64,000 bases of DNA from DATLMR01 sp964615905 (GTDB lineage: Bacteria > Acidobacteriota > Blastocatellia > UBA7656). The notes under the pieces are model-generated. The model saw only the letters and a list, made by a program, of their open reading frames with translations, was not told the DNA's origin and ran no database searches. The stretch spans positions 124,001-188,000 of the forward strand of contig CAZTUB010000008.1 in the NCBI GenBank assembly GCA_964615905.1, read 5' to 3'. Every line of letters begins with the position of its first letter. Positions within the stretch are counted from its first letter, which is position 1. Below are positions 41,539-51,018 of the stretch, piece after piece. The position numbers and the translations under genes are program-made.

Positions 41539-43554
41539 ATGTCAGCCATCAGACGCGCTTCAGTCAAACAGTTAGCATATAAAATCAAAGACTCAGGGAA
41601 AAATCCTCGCTTTGCTTTTTTTCTTGGAGCAGGAGCGTCACGCCAATCGGGAATCATTACTGCGGGCGAGATGATCCGTCATTTCAAAGAGCGCATCATA
41701 ACCGAATGTTGTCCAGATGGGATGAGGACCGAGCAAGAGAATGAACAATGGTTAAAAGCGCAGGGCTGGTATCAAAAGGAAGGCAGCGATTATTGCAAGT
41801 TATTCGAGCAGTATGAGCCGAAGGAGATAGGCAGGCAGCGATACATAGAAAGCATAATCGAAGGGCAAGCGCCTTCTTTCGGCTACGTGGTGCTGGCCAA
41901 CCTGATGGCCAGTAGTTATATCAATACTATCATCACCACAAATTTTGATGATTTGATATACAGCGCGTGCACGAGTTATACGAGCATCCGCCCGATTGTC
42001 TTTGCCTATGGGATACTTGCTTCCGAGATGCGCATCACCGCTCAGCGCCCGAAAATCCTGAAACTGCATGGCGATTACCTCTACTCGACGCTCAAGAACA
42101 CAGACTCGGAAACCGCCTGGCAAGACCCGAATATGTCGAGGCAACTCACCCAGGTGTTGAGCGAGTACGGCTTGATAGTAGTTGGATATAGTGGGGGAGA
42201 TAAATCCATTATGGATACTCTTTCGCAAATCTCGGAAAAGAATGATCTGTACTGGTGCGTCTATCGCGGCTCTGAGCCTGACGATTCCGTAAAACTGCTT
42301 TTGGAAGCAAAAGGCGGGTTCCTTATAGAGATAGACGGTTTCGACGAGATGATGAACGAGATACGCCACATCGTAGGATTCGACGTGGGGAAAATGCTCG
42401 GTTCGATTCAAGAACGACAAGACACGATAATCGAGAAGTTAAAGACCTTTGCGCCATATTCAGTCGATATTCTGGGTGAAATTGTAATAGCGCTTCAAGA
42501 GCAAGCTCAACAGGTTTCTGAAGAGCAGGAAAGAATAAAAAGAATCCAGGGGCTCGATTTTTTTACTAGAGCGTTCCAGGCCGCCAAAGCAGAAAACTTT
42601 ACAAAAGCGGAAGAGCTTTATCACAGGGTTATCGAGCTTAACCCGAAAGATGCCAAAGCCTACAACAATCTCGGTTTTCTTTTATACGATAAGTTTAATC
42701 GATATGAAGAGGCCGAGGCTGCTCTCCGCAAAGCCATTGAACTTGATCCGAATTATGCTTTGGCCTACAACAATCTCGGTCATCTTCTGACCGATAAATT
42801 GAATCGGTATGAAGAGGCCGAGGCTGCTCTCCGCAAAGCCATTGAATTCAATCCGAATTATGCTCTGAGTTATCTAAATCTGGGCAACGTGCTTTACAAT
42901 GACAGCTCACGCCAAGGTGAAGTTGAACCTCTTTACCGCAAAGCTATCGAACTTGATCCGAATCTTGCATTAGCCTACACCAATCTTGGTTTGTTCTTTT
43001 TTTATAGGTTAGAGCGCGATGATGAGGCTGAAAAGGCGCTTCGCAAAGCTGTTGAACTCGACCCGAGTTATATCAAAGCTTACAAGGTGTTGGGAGACCT
43101 TTTGCAGAAGTTCCATCGCCATGATGAGGCTGAGCAAGTTCTTGTGAAGGCCATCGAGCTTGATCCCAAAGATACTCAATCGGTTCAGGGTATGGTTATG
43201 GTGCTCCGTTTACAAGGCCGCGAAACCGAAGCGCTCGCATTCGCTGAAAAGTGGATTCAACTCGATTCACAGAATTTCTCGCCTGCCCTGTCACTGGCAG
43301 ATATACACAAGAAATTAGGAAACCAGGCTGAGTCAACTCAATACGCTGCACAAGCGCGCGAGCGTATCGCGCCGGATGATTGGTATAACCTGGCGTGCCT
43401 GGAATCGATCTGTGGCAATACAGATGTGGCAATAGAGAGATTAACGGAGGCGAGTAAGCAAGATTCATTTAATCGCGACTGGGCCAAGCGCGATCCCGAT
43501 TTTGAGTGGATTCGTGATGATCCGCGTTTCAATGAAATACTGAGTCAGGAATAA
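41539..43554 (+). CDS. SIR2-like / TPR protein, candidate defence NADase
   Basis: The protein has 671 residues. The SIR2-like domain (about 15-290) has GAGAS (30-34), TTNFDDL (133-139), KLHGDY (175-180) and VVGYSGGD near 213-220, so the NAD-binding residues are kept. A linker helix precedes about seven TPR units (about 335-610, for example YEEAEAALRKAIELDPNYA), and the C-terminus (WYNLACLESICGNTDVAIERL, then FEWIRDDPRF) is the end-of-TPR-group module. In known defence proteins, SIR2-like domains deplete NAD after infection. The gene is visibly A/T-richer than its neighbours and isolated, fitting recent acquisition. AGAGG precedes the ATG. A defence role is inferred. Confidence 0.85.
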   Translation: MSAIRRASVKQLAYKIKDSGKNPRFAFFLGAGASRQSGIITAGEMIRHFKERIITECCPDGMRTEQENEQWLKAQGWYQKEGSDYCKLFEQYEPKEIGRQRYIESIIEGQAPSFGYVVLANLMASSYINTIITTNFDDLIYSACTSYTSIRPIVFAYGILASEMRITAQRPKILKLHGDYLYSTLKNTDSETAWQDPNMSRQLTQVLSEYGLIVVGYSGGDKSIMDTLSQISEKNDLYWCVYRGSEPDDSVKLLLEAKGGFLIEIDGFDEMMNEIRHIVGFDVGKMLGSIQERQDTIIEKLKTFAPYSVDILGEIVIALQEQAQQVSEEQERIKRIQGLDFFTRAFQAAKAENFTKAEELYHRVIELNPKDAKAYNNLGFLLYDKFNRYEEAEAALRKAIELDPNYALAYNNLGHLLTDKLNRYEEAEAALRKAIEFNPNYALSYLNLGNVLYNDSSRQGEVEPLYRKAIELDPNLALAYTNLGLFFFYRLERDDEAEKALRKAVELDPSYIKAYKVLGDLLQKFHRHDEAEQVLVKAIELDPKDTQSVQGMVMVLRLQGRETEALAFAEKWIQLDSQNFSPALSLADIHKKLGNQAESTQYAAQARERIAPDDWYNLACLESICGNTDVAIERLTEASKQDSFNRDWAKRDPDFEWIRDDPRFNEILSQE

Positions 43555-43724
43555 TTCTTGCCTAAGCGGCGCTTTGAAATGCTTGTGCCTGAGACAGACT
43601 TTATACTCACCCTCCATTTTGCTTGGTCGCGCAGGCTCTTGACTATACATCCGGGGCTGTGACAAGACTCTAGTTGGTGACTACAGGTTCAGATTCGGGA
43701 AAGAGTTCACGAATTTCGGCTTTT

Positions 43725-45467
43725 ATGACGCGCAGGAATCTGCTGCTCGTTGCCGCGCTGCTCGTCGTCGCGATAGCCGTTTCCACTTACTTCGCGCTGC
43801 GCCGCCCGGCGCGCGTAGCGATGGAGAGATACATACCGGCCACCGCGCTCGCTTTCATCGAAGTTGAAAACCTGCCCGATGTGCTCGACGGACTGACAGA
43901 CACTCGCGCGTGGCGCGAGCTTGCGCCCGCTCTCGGCGTGTCGAGCCAGCTCCGTCAGCTCGGCACTGCAAGCGACCTCGTGGGCCGAACTGGGCTTGGG
44001 CCTGATGAAGCCGTAGTCGCGGGCCGCGCTCAATACGCGCTCGCGCTCACGGGCTTTGAGGCCGAAGCGGGGAACACCCCCGAAGGGCCTTTTCTACACC
44101 TGAAGCCGCGCGTCGCATTGATAATCGAGACTCACGCAGAACACGAAGTCGCAGACCGCATCGTGCGCCAGCGCGCAGCGATGTTCGCTCAGCGAATCTA
44201 TTCGGAGCCCGCTGCTCAATCAGAAGAAGATTATTTCGGCACGCGGCTGCTGATATTTCAGGGGCCGCAGCCCGACCGCCAATTCGTAGCCGCCGCTTCC
44301 GGCAGCCGCATCCTGATTGCCAACCATGTCTCCGCGATAAAGCCGTGTCTCGATACGATCAACAACCGCGCCGAATCTCTCGCGACCGATTCGACTCTCA
44401 GCCGTTTGCGACCGAGCGTAGATAAAGGCGGGGCGGTCTTTGCCTTCGTCACCAGAACCGGGATCGAGAAGCTCGCGGAGTTTGGTCCGGCAATCATCGC
44501 CAGCCGAATGACGACAGACCCGGATAAGCTCGGAACGATTGCGGGGCTGTTCGGTCATCTTTCAAAACAGACCACTGCGGGGCTGCTCTACAGCTCGGAG
44601 TTCACATCCGAAGGGGTCACAGAGCGGTACTTGACAGTCCTCAGCGAGCGCGTGGCGGCGGCTCTTGTTGAGCCTATGAAACCGGCCGCCACTCAGAGTT
44701 TCAAATCGCTTGAGCTGATCCCTCGCGCGATTGAGGACTTTACAATCTTTAACGTCGAAGCCGCTGGAGAACTGCCCGAACGGCTGCTCAAACAGCTTAC
44801 GCCCAACGTGGACCTTGTGGCAGGAATGGCCTTCAGAGAGTTTGTCCTAAACTTCAACCGCGAGCTTGGGCTTGAGCCGGGCGACACGGCCGCCAGGGCT
44901 GTTGGAAATGAAGTCGCGCTCATGAAATTCTCAGACGAAGAACCGACCGGCATGCTCATCGCCGTCAAAGACAGGGCGGCGTTAGCGGCAGTCGTCGAAA
45001 GATATTTGAGCGAGGAAGCGGCGACCATCTCTTCCGAGCAATACGGCGGGGTGGAGATTTCCGTCTCTTCGAACGCGGACGGGCGGGCGGCGGCTTTCGT
45101 CGGCCCCTTCCTTGTGCTTGGGACACGCGACCAGATCGCAAGGATCGTCGACGCGCAATCTTCGAGAGATACAATTGCCCGCGACAACTCGATTACCGAA
45201 ATGCTTCAGCCGGGCGGAGCCAGAGCTTCGATAATCTCTTACGAGCCGGATTCGACCGACGCGGCCGAGATGATGCTGTCGGTCTCAAAGATCACGCGGA
45301 CCACGGACGGCTCTCCAGACCTCCTTGACCGCGCAGAAGTGCGAGAAGCTTTAGACAGATTGCCGCCTTCGATCAGCTTCACTTCGTTTCAAAGCGCAGG
45401 GGTTTACACGGAGGTGCGGTCGGCGGTCGGCAGCTTTGGACTGCTCGGTCGAACGCTTCGGGATTGA
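43725..45467 (+). CDS. DUF3352-type membrane-anchored protein
   Basis: The protein has 580 residues. A membrane helix directly follows the basic start (RRNLLLVAALLVVAIAVSTY), then a large exported part that opens RYIPATALAFIEVENLPDVL, as in DUF3352 proteins. Two similar halves can be seen (LGLEPGDTAARAVGNEVALM in the second). No catalytic motif. An upstream in-frame TTG at 43674 or GTG at 43677 could add up to 17 residues; the ATG at 43725 places the helix at the start. It is convergent with pgsA, five bases away, and may relate to the DUF3352-like protein at 58836. Confidence 0.75.
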   Translation: MTRRNLLLVAALLVVAIAVSTYFALRRPARVAMERYIPATALAFIEVENLPDVLDGLTDTRAWRELAPALGVSSQLRQLGTASDLVGRTGLGPDEAVVAGRAQYALALTGFEAEAGNTPEGPFLHLKPRVALIIETHAEHEVADRIVRQRAAMFAQRIYSEPAAQSEEDYFGTRLLIFQGPQPDRQFVAAASGSRILIANHVSAIKPCLDTINNRAESLATDSTLSRLRPSVDKGGAVFAFVTRTGIEKLAEFGPAIIASRMTTDPDKLGTIAGLFGHLSKQTTAGLLYSSEFTSEGVTERYLTVLSERVAAALVEPMKPAATQSFKSLELIPRAIEDFTIFNVEAAGELPERLLKQLTPNVDLVAGMAFREFVLNFNRELGLEPGDTAARAVGNEVALMKFSDEEPTGMLIAVKDRAALAAVVERYLSEEAATISSEQYGGVEISVSSNADGRAAAFVGPFLVLGTRDQIARIVDAQSSRDTIARDNSITEMLQPGGARASIISYEPDSTDAAEMMLSVSKITRTTDGSPDLLDRAEVREALDRLPPSISFTSFQSAGVYTEVRSAVGSFGLLGRTLRD

Positions 45468-45472
45468 AAAAG

Positions 45473-46300
45473 CTAGTGCCGTCTGGGGTCTGCTTTCAAG
45501 CTATCAGGGGTGGCTCCGGCGGCGGCGGCGGTCGTCTTGCGCCTGCGGCGGCGCAGTATGCGCATCTTCCTTCGCTCGCGCACTTCTACGCGGTCGCGGA
45601 CCTTGCCGTAAAATTTTGTGAAGTAATCGTACATCGACCAGAGCGCGAAAAAGACGACTATCCACAGCATCGCGCGCCCCGCGCCGTAGCAGAGCACGCG
45701 CAGGCCGTCGATGGTAACAGCGCCCTCGCGTGTGAATGTTAAGATGACCGCGCCCGCTTCTTCGAACGAAGCGAACGAGACATCGGGCTGGACCTGCGGC
45801 GGCGGCTGCAATCCGTAAGGGCCTTCGGGAACGCTGCCTACTATCAAAAGGGTTATAGCTATGACCTGCGTCAGCATCTTGAACTTGGCTTTTCTCGATG
45901 CCGATATGGTGAACCCTTCGGCGGCGGCGATTGATCTGAGACCTGAGACGGCGAACTCTCTGCCGAGGATGATGACGATGGCCCAGGCGGGAGCGAGGCG
46001 GTTCTCTACGAGCGAGACCAGAGCGGCCGAGATCAATAATTTGTCGGCAATCGGGTCGAGCAGCGTTCCGAGGGTTGACACCTGACCACGTTTGCGAGCA
46101 ATGTAGCCGTCGAGCCAGTCTGTGAACGAGGCTCCTACGAACAGCGCGAGCCCCAGGAGCTGTTGCGGGACACCGAGCAGATCGCTTGGGAACTTTGTCA
46201 ACAAGACAACGACCAGCAACGGGACCACGAAAATTCTTGAAAGCGTAAGTGCGTTCGGAAGATTCAAGCTATCGGTTTCCTGCGTCGGTAATTCGGGCAC
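45473..46300 (-). CDS. pgsA: CDP-diacylglycerol-glycerol-3-phosphate 3-phosphatidyltransferase
   Basis: The protein has 275 residues and several membrane helices. The CDP-alcohol phosphotransferase motif D-G-x-x-A-R-x(8)-G-x(3)-D-x(3)-D is present as DGYIARKRGQVSTLG followed by TLLDPIAD. PgsA makes phosphatidylglycerol phosphate, committing CDP-diacylglycerol (from CdsA) to anionic phospholipid. It is longer than typical PgsA (about 185) because of an insert between helices (VPEGPYGLQPPPQVQPDVSF) and a basic Arg-rich tail (RRKMRILRRRRRK). Confidence 0.93.
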   Translation of the reverse strand: MPELPTQETDSLNLPNALTLSRIFVVPLLVVVLLTKFPSDLLGVPQQLLGLALFVGASFTDWLDGYIARKRGQVSTLGTLLDPIADKLLISAALVSLVENRLAPAWAIVIILGREFAVSGLRSIAAAEGFTISASRKAKFKMLTQVIAITLLIVGSVPEGPYGLQPPPQVQPDVSFASFEEAGAVILTFTREGAVTIDGLRVLCYGAGRAMLWIVVFFALWSMYDYFTKFYGKVRDRVEVRERRKMRILRRRRRKTTAAAAGATPDSLKADPRRH

Positions 46301-46546
46301 GGATGCTATAGCCTGATGGGTCGCGAATTATCCCATCGAGGCGGATTGACTATATTGGCCCCGGCGATCAGTTGTCAAGCTGCGCCACTTTTTGCGCCCG
46401 CGCGCACGGCCTTCGAACGATCTTTGGGCAGGTCTGAATAAATTATTTACCTTTTTAATTTTTTTGCATCTAAGGCGAGCGACAGAAGAGTAAAATAGCA
46501 GCCGGACTTCTCGGCCCGGTTGTGGTCTGTGCTTTCGTTTATAAAA

Positions 46547-48571
46547 ATGGCAATTCAGTTCTCAAAAATCAAACCCGGTGGAAGGCGAGCCGCCCTGATC
46601 GCGGCGGCCTCGGTCATCGCAATCGCCGTTTTCGTTGTGGTCTATCTCGTGCGCATCAACCGCAACCTGGACTTTGAGCGCGACCGCGCATCCGATGCGG
46701 CCCGCGTAGAGGTGCGCGAGGCCCAGTTGCGCGCGCCTTCGACCGACGGGGTCGCGGCTTTCTTGAATGCGGCGAGTGTGCGCGCAACCGCCGTCTTCTC
46801 CGGCACGCGTTACCTTGCCACCTCCGGCGGGCTCGTCGCCCTCGACGCCGACGGCAATATCAAGCGGCGCTACACGACGCTCGACGGCCTGCCCGATAAT
46901 GATATGACCGCGCTCGCGGTATTCCGCGACAAACTCTTTATCGGGACCGCGACATCAGGGCTCGTAGCTTTCGATCAGACGGTTTTTACGCATTACAGTT
47001 TTATAAAACCAAAGGCCGCGCGCGTAAGCGCGCTTGTCGCTACCGATCAGGAGTTGCTCGTCGGCACCCTCGATCAAGGGCTGTTTGAGTTCGACGGCGA
47101 GCGATTCTCTAAGAGGATCAATTCGGCGACCGGCGCGGAGTTCAGGCGAGTGACTGCGCTTCAGCCCCTGGAATCCCGGCTCTATATCGGCACTCAGGAC
47201 CAGGGGCTCTTCATCTGGCGCGAGGGCCGTATTGAGCGCATCTCGACAAACGAAGGGCTGCCGTCGCCGCACGTTACGGGGTTGGCGTCCTTGCCCGGCA
47301 AGCTCGCCGCCTCCGGGTCGGTCGCGGTGGCGACAGACTTCGGCATAGTCGGTCTGACGGACGCAAACGAGCTTCGGCCAATCTCTGCCCAGCCCAACAT
47401 CACTTCGATTGCCGTGAGCGGCGGGAAGCTTGTGGCGGGACTTTTCTCAGGCGGGTTAGTGACGATCAACCTTGACTCCGACGACAAGAGGCACGAGCAG
47501 GGATCATCTGAGGCTACCGCCTTGCCGCGTTCGGCTCCGACAACCGTTGTGGCAGGCGAAGGCTACCTGTGGGCGCTCACGACCGAAGGGCTTTTCCAGC
47601 GCGCAGACGGGGCGGACGCGCAGAGGTTCGATCCTGTTGCCCCGTCACTTGTGGGCGAGCGAATGCTTACGGGCGAGCACATAACCGGCCTCGATTTCGA
47701 TGAAGCAAACCGGTTATGGGTAGGGTATTTCGACAACGGCGTCGATGTGATCGACACGGAGTTCGGCGAGCGTGTGTCGCACATCGAAGACGACCGCGTG
47801 CGCGAAGTCAACTTTGTGCGGCACGACACGGCGGACGGCAGGATGCTCGTGGCAACATCTCGCGGGCTGGTCGATTTTGACGGCGGCCAGAAGCAGACCG
47901 TCCTGACGCGCGAGAAGGATGGGATAATAAGCGACGCGGTCGCGCACGTCTCTTTCATGGACTCGTCTGAGATTGGGGCCACGCTCATCGCTTCGCAGGC
48001 GGGCGCGGCAGCAAGCCGGGCGATGGTTCTGGCGACGGGCGGCGGGTTGACTCAGGTGGTCGGCGGGCGGGCCAGATCGCTCACGGCGTTTCACGGGCTT
48101 GCGAGCAATTACCTCTACACATCCGCTACAATCGGCTCGCGCCTTTTTGTTGGAAGCTCAGCAGGGCTTGTCGAGCTTGAAGGGCTGCGGGTGCTTCGCA
48201 CATATAAGACCGCAAACTCGCCGCTTTCACACGACTGGGTGTCGGCGCTTGCGGAAGCCGACGGGACTCTGTATATCGGCACGAACGGCGGCGGTCTGGA
48301 CGCGCTGCTATCGACGGGCGAGTGGATCAATTTTTCGGACGAGCTTGGCAAGTTTGAAGTCAACCAGAACGCCTTGCGCCACGACGGCGAGCGGCTCTAT
48401 GTCGGGACGACAGACCGTGGGCTTCTGGTTTATGACCTGAAGGCGAGGCGGTGGAATAAGTTCTCGGACGGGCTGGCCTCGCAAAATGTCACGGCGATTG
48501 CAACTGATGACCGGTTCGTATATATAGGCACTCTCAACGGCCTGACACGTATCGAGAAGCGAATCTTGTGA
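46547..48571 (+). CDS. Membrane-anchored beta-propeller (two-component-regulator propeller type) protein
   Basis: The protein has 674 residues. One N-terminal helix (ALIAAASVIAIAVFVVVYLV) anchors a large exported domain made of repeated propeller blades with phrases such as GLPDNDMTALAVFRDKLFIG, GLPSPHVTGLASL and LYIGTNGGGLDALLSTGEW. Such repeats resemble the sensor part of hybrid two-component systems, but no kinase domain is attached. I use the ATG at 46547; an upstream in-frame TTG at 46520 adds nine residues. It is followed eight bases later by the VIT-VWA gene, so the two are probably one transcript. Confidence 0.82.
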   Translation: MAIQFSKIKPGGRRAALIAAASVIAIAVFVVVYLVRINRNLDFERDRASDAARVEVREAQLRAPSTDGVAAFLNAASVRATAVFSGTRYLATSGGLVALDADGNIKRRYTTLDGLPDNDMTALAVFRDKLFIGTATSGLVAFDQTVFTHYSFIKPKAARVSALVATDQELLVGTLDQGLFEFDGERFSKRINSATGAEFRRVTALQPLESRLYIGTQDQGLFIWREGRIERISTNEGLPSPHVTGLASLPGKLAASGSVAVATDFGIVGLTDANELRPISAQPNITSIAVSGGKLVAGLFSGGLVTINLDSDDKRHEQGSSEATALPRSAPTTVVAGEGYLWALTTEGLFQRADGADAQRFDPVAPSLVGERMLTGEHITGLDFDEANRLWVGYFDNGVDVIDTEFGERVSHIEDDRVREVNFVRHDTADGRMLVATSRGLVDFDGGQKQTVLTREKDGIISDAVAHVSFMDSSEIGATLIASQAGAAASRAMVLATGGGLTQVVGGRARSLTAFHGLASNYLYTSATIGSRLFVGSSAGLVELEGLRVLRTYKTANSPLSHDWVSALAEADGTLYIGTNGGGLDALLSTGEWINFSDELGKFEVNQNALRHDGERLYVGTTDRGLLVYDLKARRWNKFSDGLASQNVTAIATDDRFVYIGTLNGLTRIEKRIL

Positions 48572-48578
48572 GCGTCTT

Positions 48579-50963
48579 ATGAAACAGAATCTTTTACGAG
48601 CAGTTTTTACGAACGCTGCTTTGATCCTGCTGTTGTTAGTCGCGCCGTCAATCGCGCGAGCGCAATCGGGCGTGCTGATCCCTTCGAGCACGGGCAAACC
48701 CGATCCCCAGGTTCTCGCGCTCGACGAGATGTCCGTGCGTATTGTGATCGACAACCAGTATGCGCGCGTGCGCGTGACGCAGGTCTTCGGCAACCGGACA
48801 CAACAGATACAGGAAGGCCGCTACGTCTTTTTGATCCCCACGACCGCTTCGATCTCGGACTTCGCCGTCTGGGACGGCGACGTGCGAATACCGGGCGTCA
48901 TTCTAGAGAAGCGGCGGGCAGAGGAGATTTATGAAGACCTCGCGCTTCAATCGATTGATCCGGGGCTGCTCAAGCAGGAGGACGAAGACGAGGCGGCGAC
49001 GGCCTTTACGGTAGAGGTCGCGCCGATTCCGGCTTACGGCACAAAGCGGCTTGAGATCGAATACACAGAGTTGTTGCGGGTCGAAAACCTCGAATCCTAC
49101 TTTTCGTTCCCGTTCAAGCCGGGCGAGTACGGCACGCAGATGGTCGGCCACCTCGACCTGCGGCTGCAAATCGCCAGCCGGTTCCCGATGAGCGATCTCA
49201 TCATAAGAAGCAAGACATATCCTTTGAATTTCATCGAGAATACCGCGCAGTACAAATCGGCTACGTTTGAAGCCAGCAACTTCAACCTGACAGAAGATTT
49301 CGGATTCAGCTACGGTTTGACGGTCCCGCAAACGGCTTTTGAGTTCCTGGCCTATCGCTTCCCGGAACGCATATCGGCAGACGAGCTGCGCGACCCCCGC
49401 AGGGCTGAGGCGAACCCGGACGGGTATTTCGAGGCCGCAGTCATCTTTAATGAAGCGGGCCGCGCGCCGGGCGAGACCACGCCGCCCCCGCCGCGCTCTG
49501 TTCTCATAATGCTCGACACCTCCCTGTCCATGCAGTGGGAGAAGCTCGACCGCGCATACGAAGCGGTCGAGGCGATGCTGAGGTCGCTTCTGCCGCAGGA
49601 CTCGTTCAACCTCGTGCTGTTCAACGACGACGTTGCGGCCTTCAGCGATAAGCCGGTTTCGGCCGCGGCAGACCAGATTGACCGCGCTCTCACCTTTATC
49701 AAGACGAGCTACCTATCGGGAGGCACCGATTTCGGCGCGGCGCTCGAAAAGGCCTCGCAGCTTGCTAAGGCCTTGCCGTCAAAAGATCAGCGCGCAATCG
49801 TGATAATCACGGACGGGAATTCCAACCTTTCGACCACCCGCACGCGCGTCATCGTCGAACGGTTTCAGAAGGCGAACGATTCCGGCGCGCGCGCCCGTTT
49901 GAACATATTCGGCATCGGCGCTGACACGAACATCGGCCTGCTGGGCGAGCTTGCGCGCGCAAGCCGTGGATACTTCGACTGGACTCGCGAGACCGATGAT
50001 GTCGAGTTCAAGCTGAAATCTTTTGTGAGCAAAGTCGGGCGCGACCCCGTAGATTCGATCAAGCTCGAAAACCAGGACGCGGCGAACTTCTACCACGTAT
50101 ACCCGGATTACAACGTGTCGGCTTATGACGGCACGCGGCTCTCTTTCGTCGGGCGGTACAAGAGGCCGGGCACGTCATCGCTGACCGTGACCGGGAGCAG
50201 CGCGGGCAAGCAGGTCCGTCTCTCACAGCAGGTCAATCTACCTGAGAGAGACGATTCGCACCCGCACATCCCGCGCATGTGGGCGCGAGCGCGCGTCGAC
50301 GCATTGCTCCGCCAGATCGCGCTCGCGGGCGAGACTCGCGAGGCGATTGACGAGATAATCGCGCTCTCAAAGAAATACAAGTTTGTTACGCCTTACACGT
50401 CATTTCTTGCCGCGCCGCGCTCGCTGCTCAGGCCGAGAGTCATTCGCCCCGGCGACCCTGTGCTGAAGGTGCGCGCCGACCAGTCGATCATTTCCGTGAC
50501 AGCCGTTTTCCCGTTCGGCCTCACGAAGAAGCTCGATTATCTCAAAGGCGAAGATTTGTGGGAGACTCGCTTCATCGCCCCGAAAGAGATGAGCGACGGG
50601 GTCTATCGCTGCCGCCTTGTGCTTGTTGACAAACAGGGGCGCGCCTACCAGGAAGAGAAGAGTTTTGTGATAGACAGCCGCCCGCCGCGACTGAACCCCA
50701 CGGTTGACAGGGCAAGGGCAAGGGCAGGTGAAGACGTGCTCATAACCGTTCGCGCCGACAGCGACACCCGCACGATAGCTGCGCGAATCTTTGGGGCTAT
50801 GCCTGTGCGCATCGTCTGGGATCCGGCGGCGAAGGCGAACACGGGACGGTTGAGAATCCCGGCCGGTCTGCCTTCGGGCAAGTACACCATACAGGTGACG
50901 GCAGAGGACTTCGCGCACAATTCGAGCGTTACCGAAGTCGAGATCGAGGTCATCGGAAACTAA
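48579..50963 (+). CDS. Exported VIT-VWA domain protein
   Basis: The protein has 794 residues. A signal peptide covers about residues 1-28 (ALILLLLVAPSIARAQ). A VIT domain follows (VTQVFGNRTQQIQEGRYVFL, RAEEIYEDLALQ), then a VWA domain with MIDAS D-T-S-L-S in MLDTSLSMQWEK and later TDGNSNLS. The C-terminal part is beta-rich (YRCRLVLVDKQGRAYQEEKS). VIT-VWA proteins resemble inter-alpha-trypsin inhibitor heavy chains and bind protein ligands through metal at the MIDAS. Adjacent genes suggest it works at the envelope. Confidence 0.9.
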   Translation: MKQNLLRAVFTNAALILLLLVAPSIARAQSGVLIPSSTGKPDPQVLALDEMSVRIVIDNQYARVRVTQVFGNRTQQIQEGRYVFLIPTTASISDFAVWDGDVRIPGVILEKRRAEEIYEDLALQSIDPGLLKQEDEDEAATAFTVEVAPIPAYGTKRLEIEYTELLRVENLESYFSFPFKPGEYGTQMVGHLDLRLQIASRFPMSDLIIRSKTYPLNFIENTAQYKSATFEASNFNLTEDFGFSYGLTVPQTAFEFLAYRFPERISADELRDPRRAEANPDGYFEAAVIFNEAGRAPGETTPPPPRSVLIMLDTSLSMQWEKLDRAYEAVEAMLRSLLPQDSFNLVLFNDDVAAFSDKPVSAAADQIDRALTFIKTSYLSGGTDFGAALEKASQLAKALPSKDQRAIVIITDGNSNLSTTRTRVIVERFQKANDSGARARLNIFGIGADTNIGLLGELARASRGYFDWTRETDDVEFKLKSFVSKVGRDPVDSIKLENQDAANFYHVYPDYNVSAYDGTRLSFVGRYKRPGTSSLTVTGSSAGKQVRLSQQVNLPERDDSHPHIPRMWARARVDALLRQIALAGETREAIDEIIALSKKYKFVTPYTSFLAAPRSLLRPRVIRPGDPVLKVRADQSIISVTAVFPFGLTKKLDYLKGEDLWETRFIAPKEMSDGVYRCRLVLVDKQGRAYQEEKSFVIDSRPPRLNPTVDRARARAGEDVLITVRADSDTRTIAARIFGAMPVRIVWDPAAKANTGRLRIPAGLPSGKYTIQVTAEDFAHNSSVTEVEIEVIGN

Positions 50964-51018
50964 AGGCGGGGCAGTTTTGATAATCACGGCGACGCGCCGT
51001 TACAGGTAGTCAAAAATT

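Noticed and set aside
46464..46496. Promoter TTGCAT/TAAAAT before the propeller gene
   Set aside because: Spacer of 21 bases is too long for a normal sigma-70 promoter.
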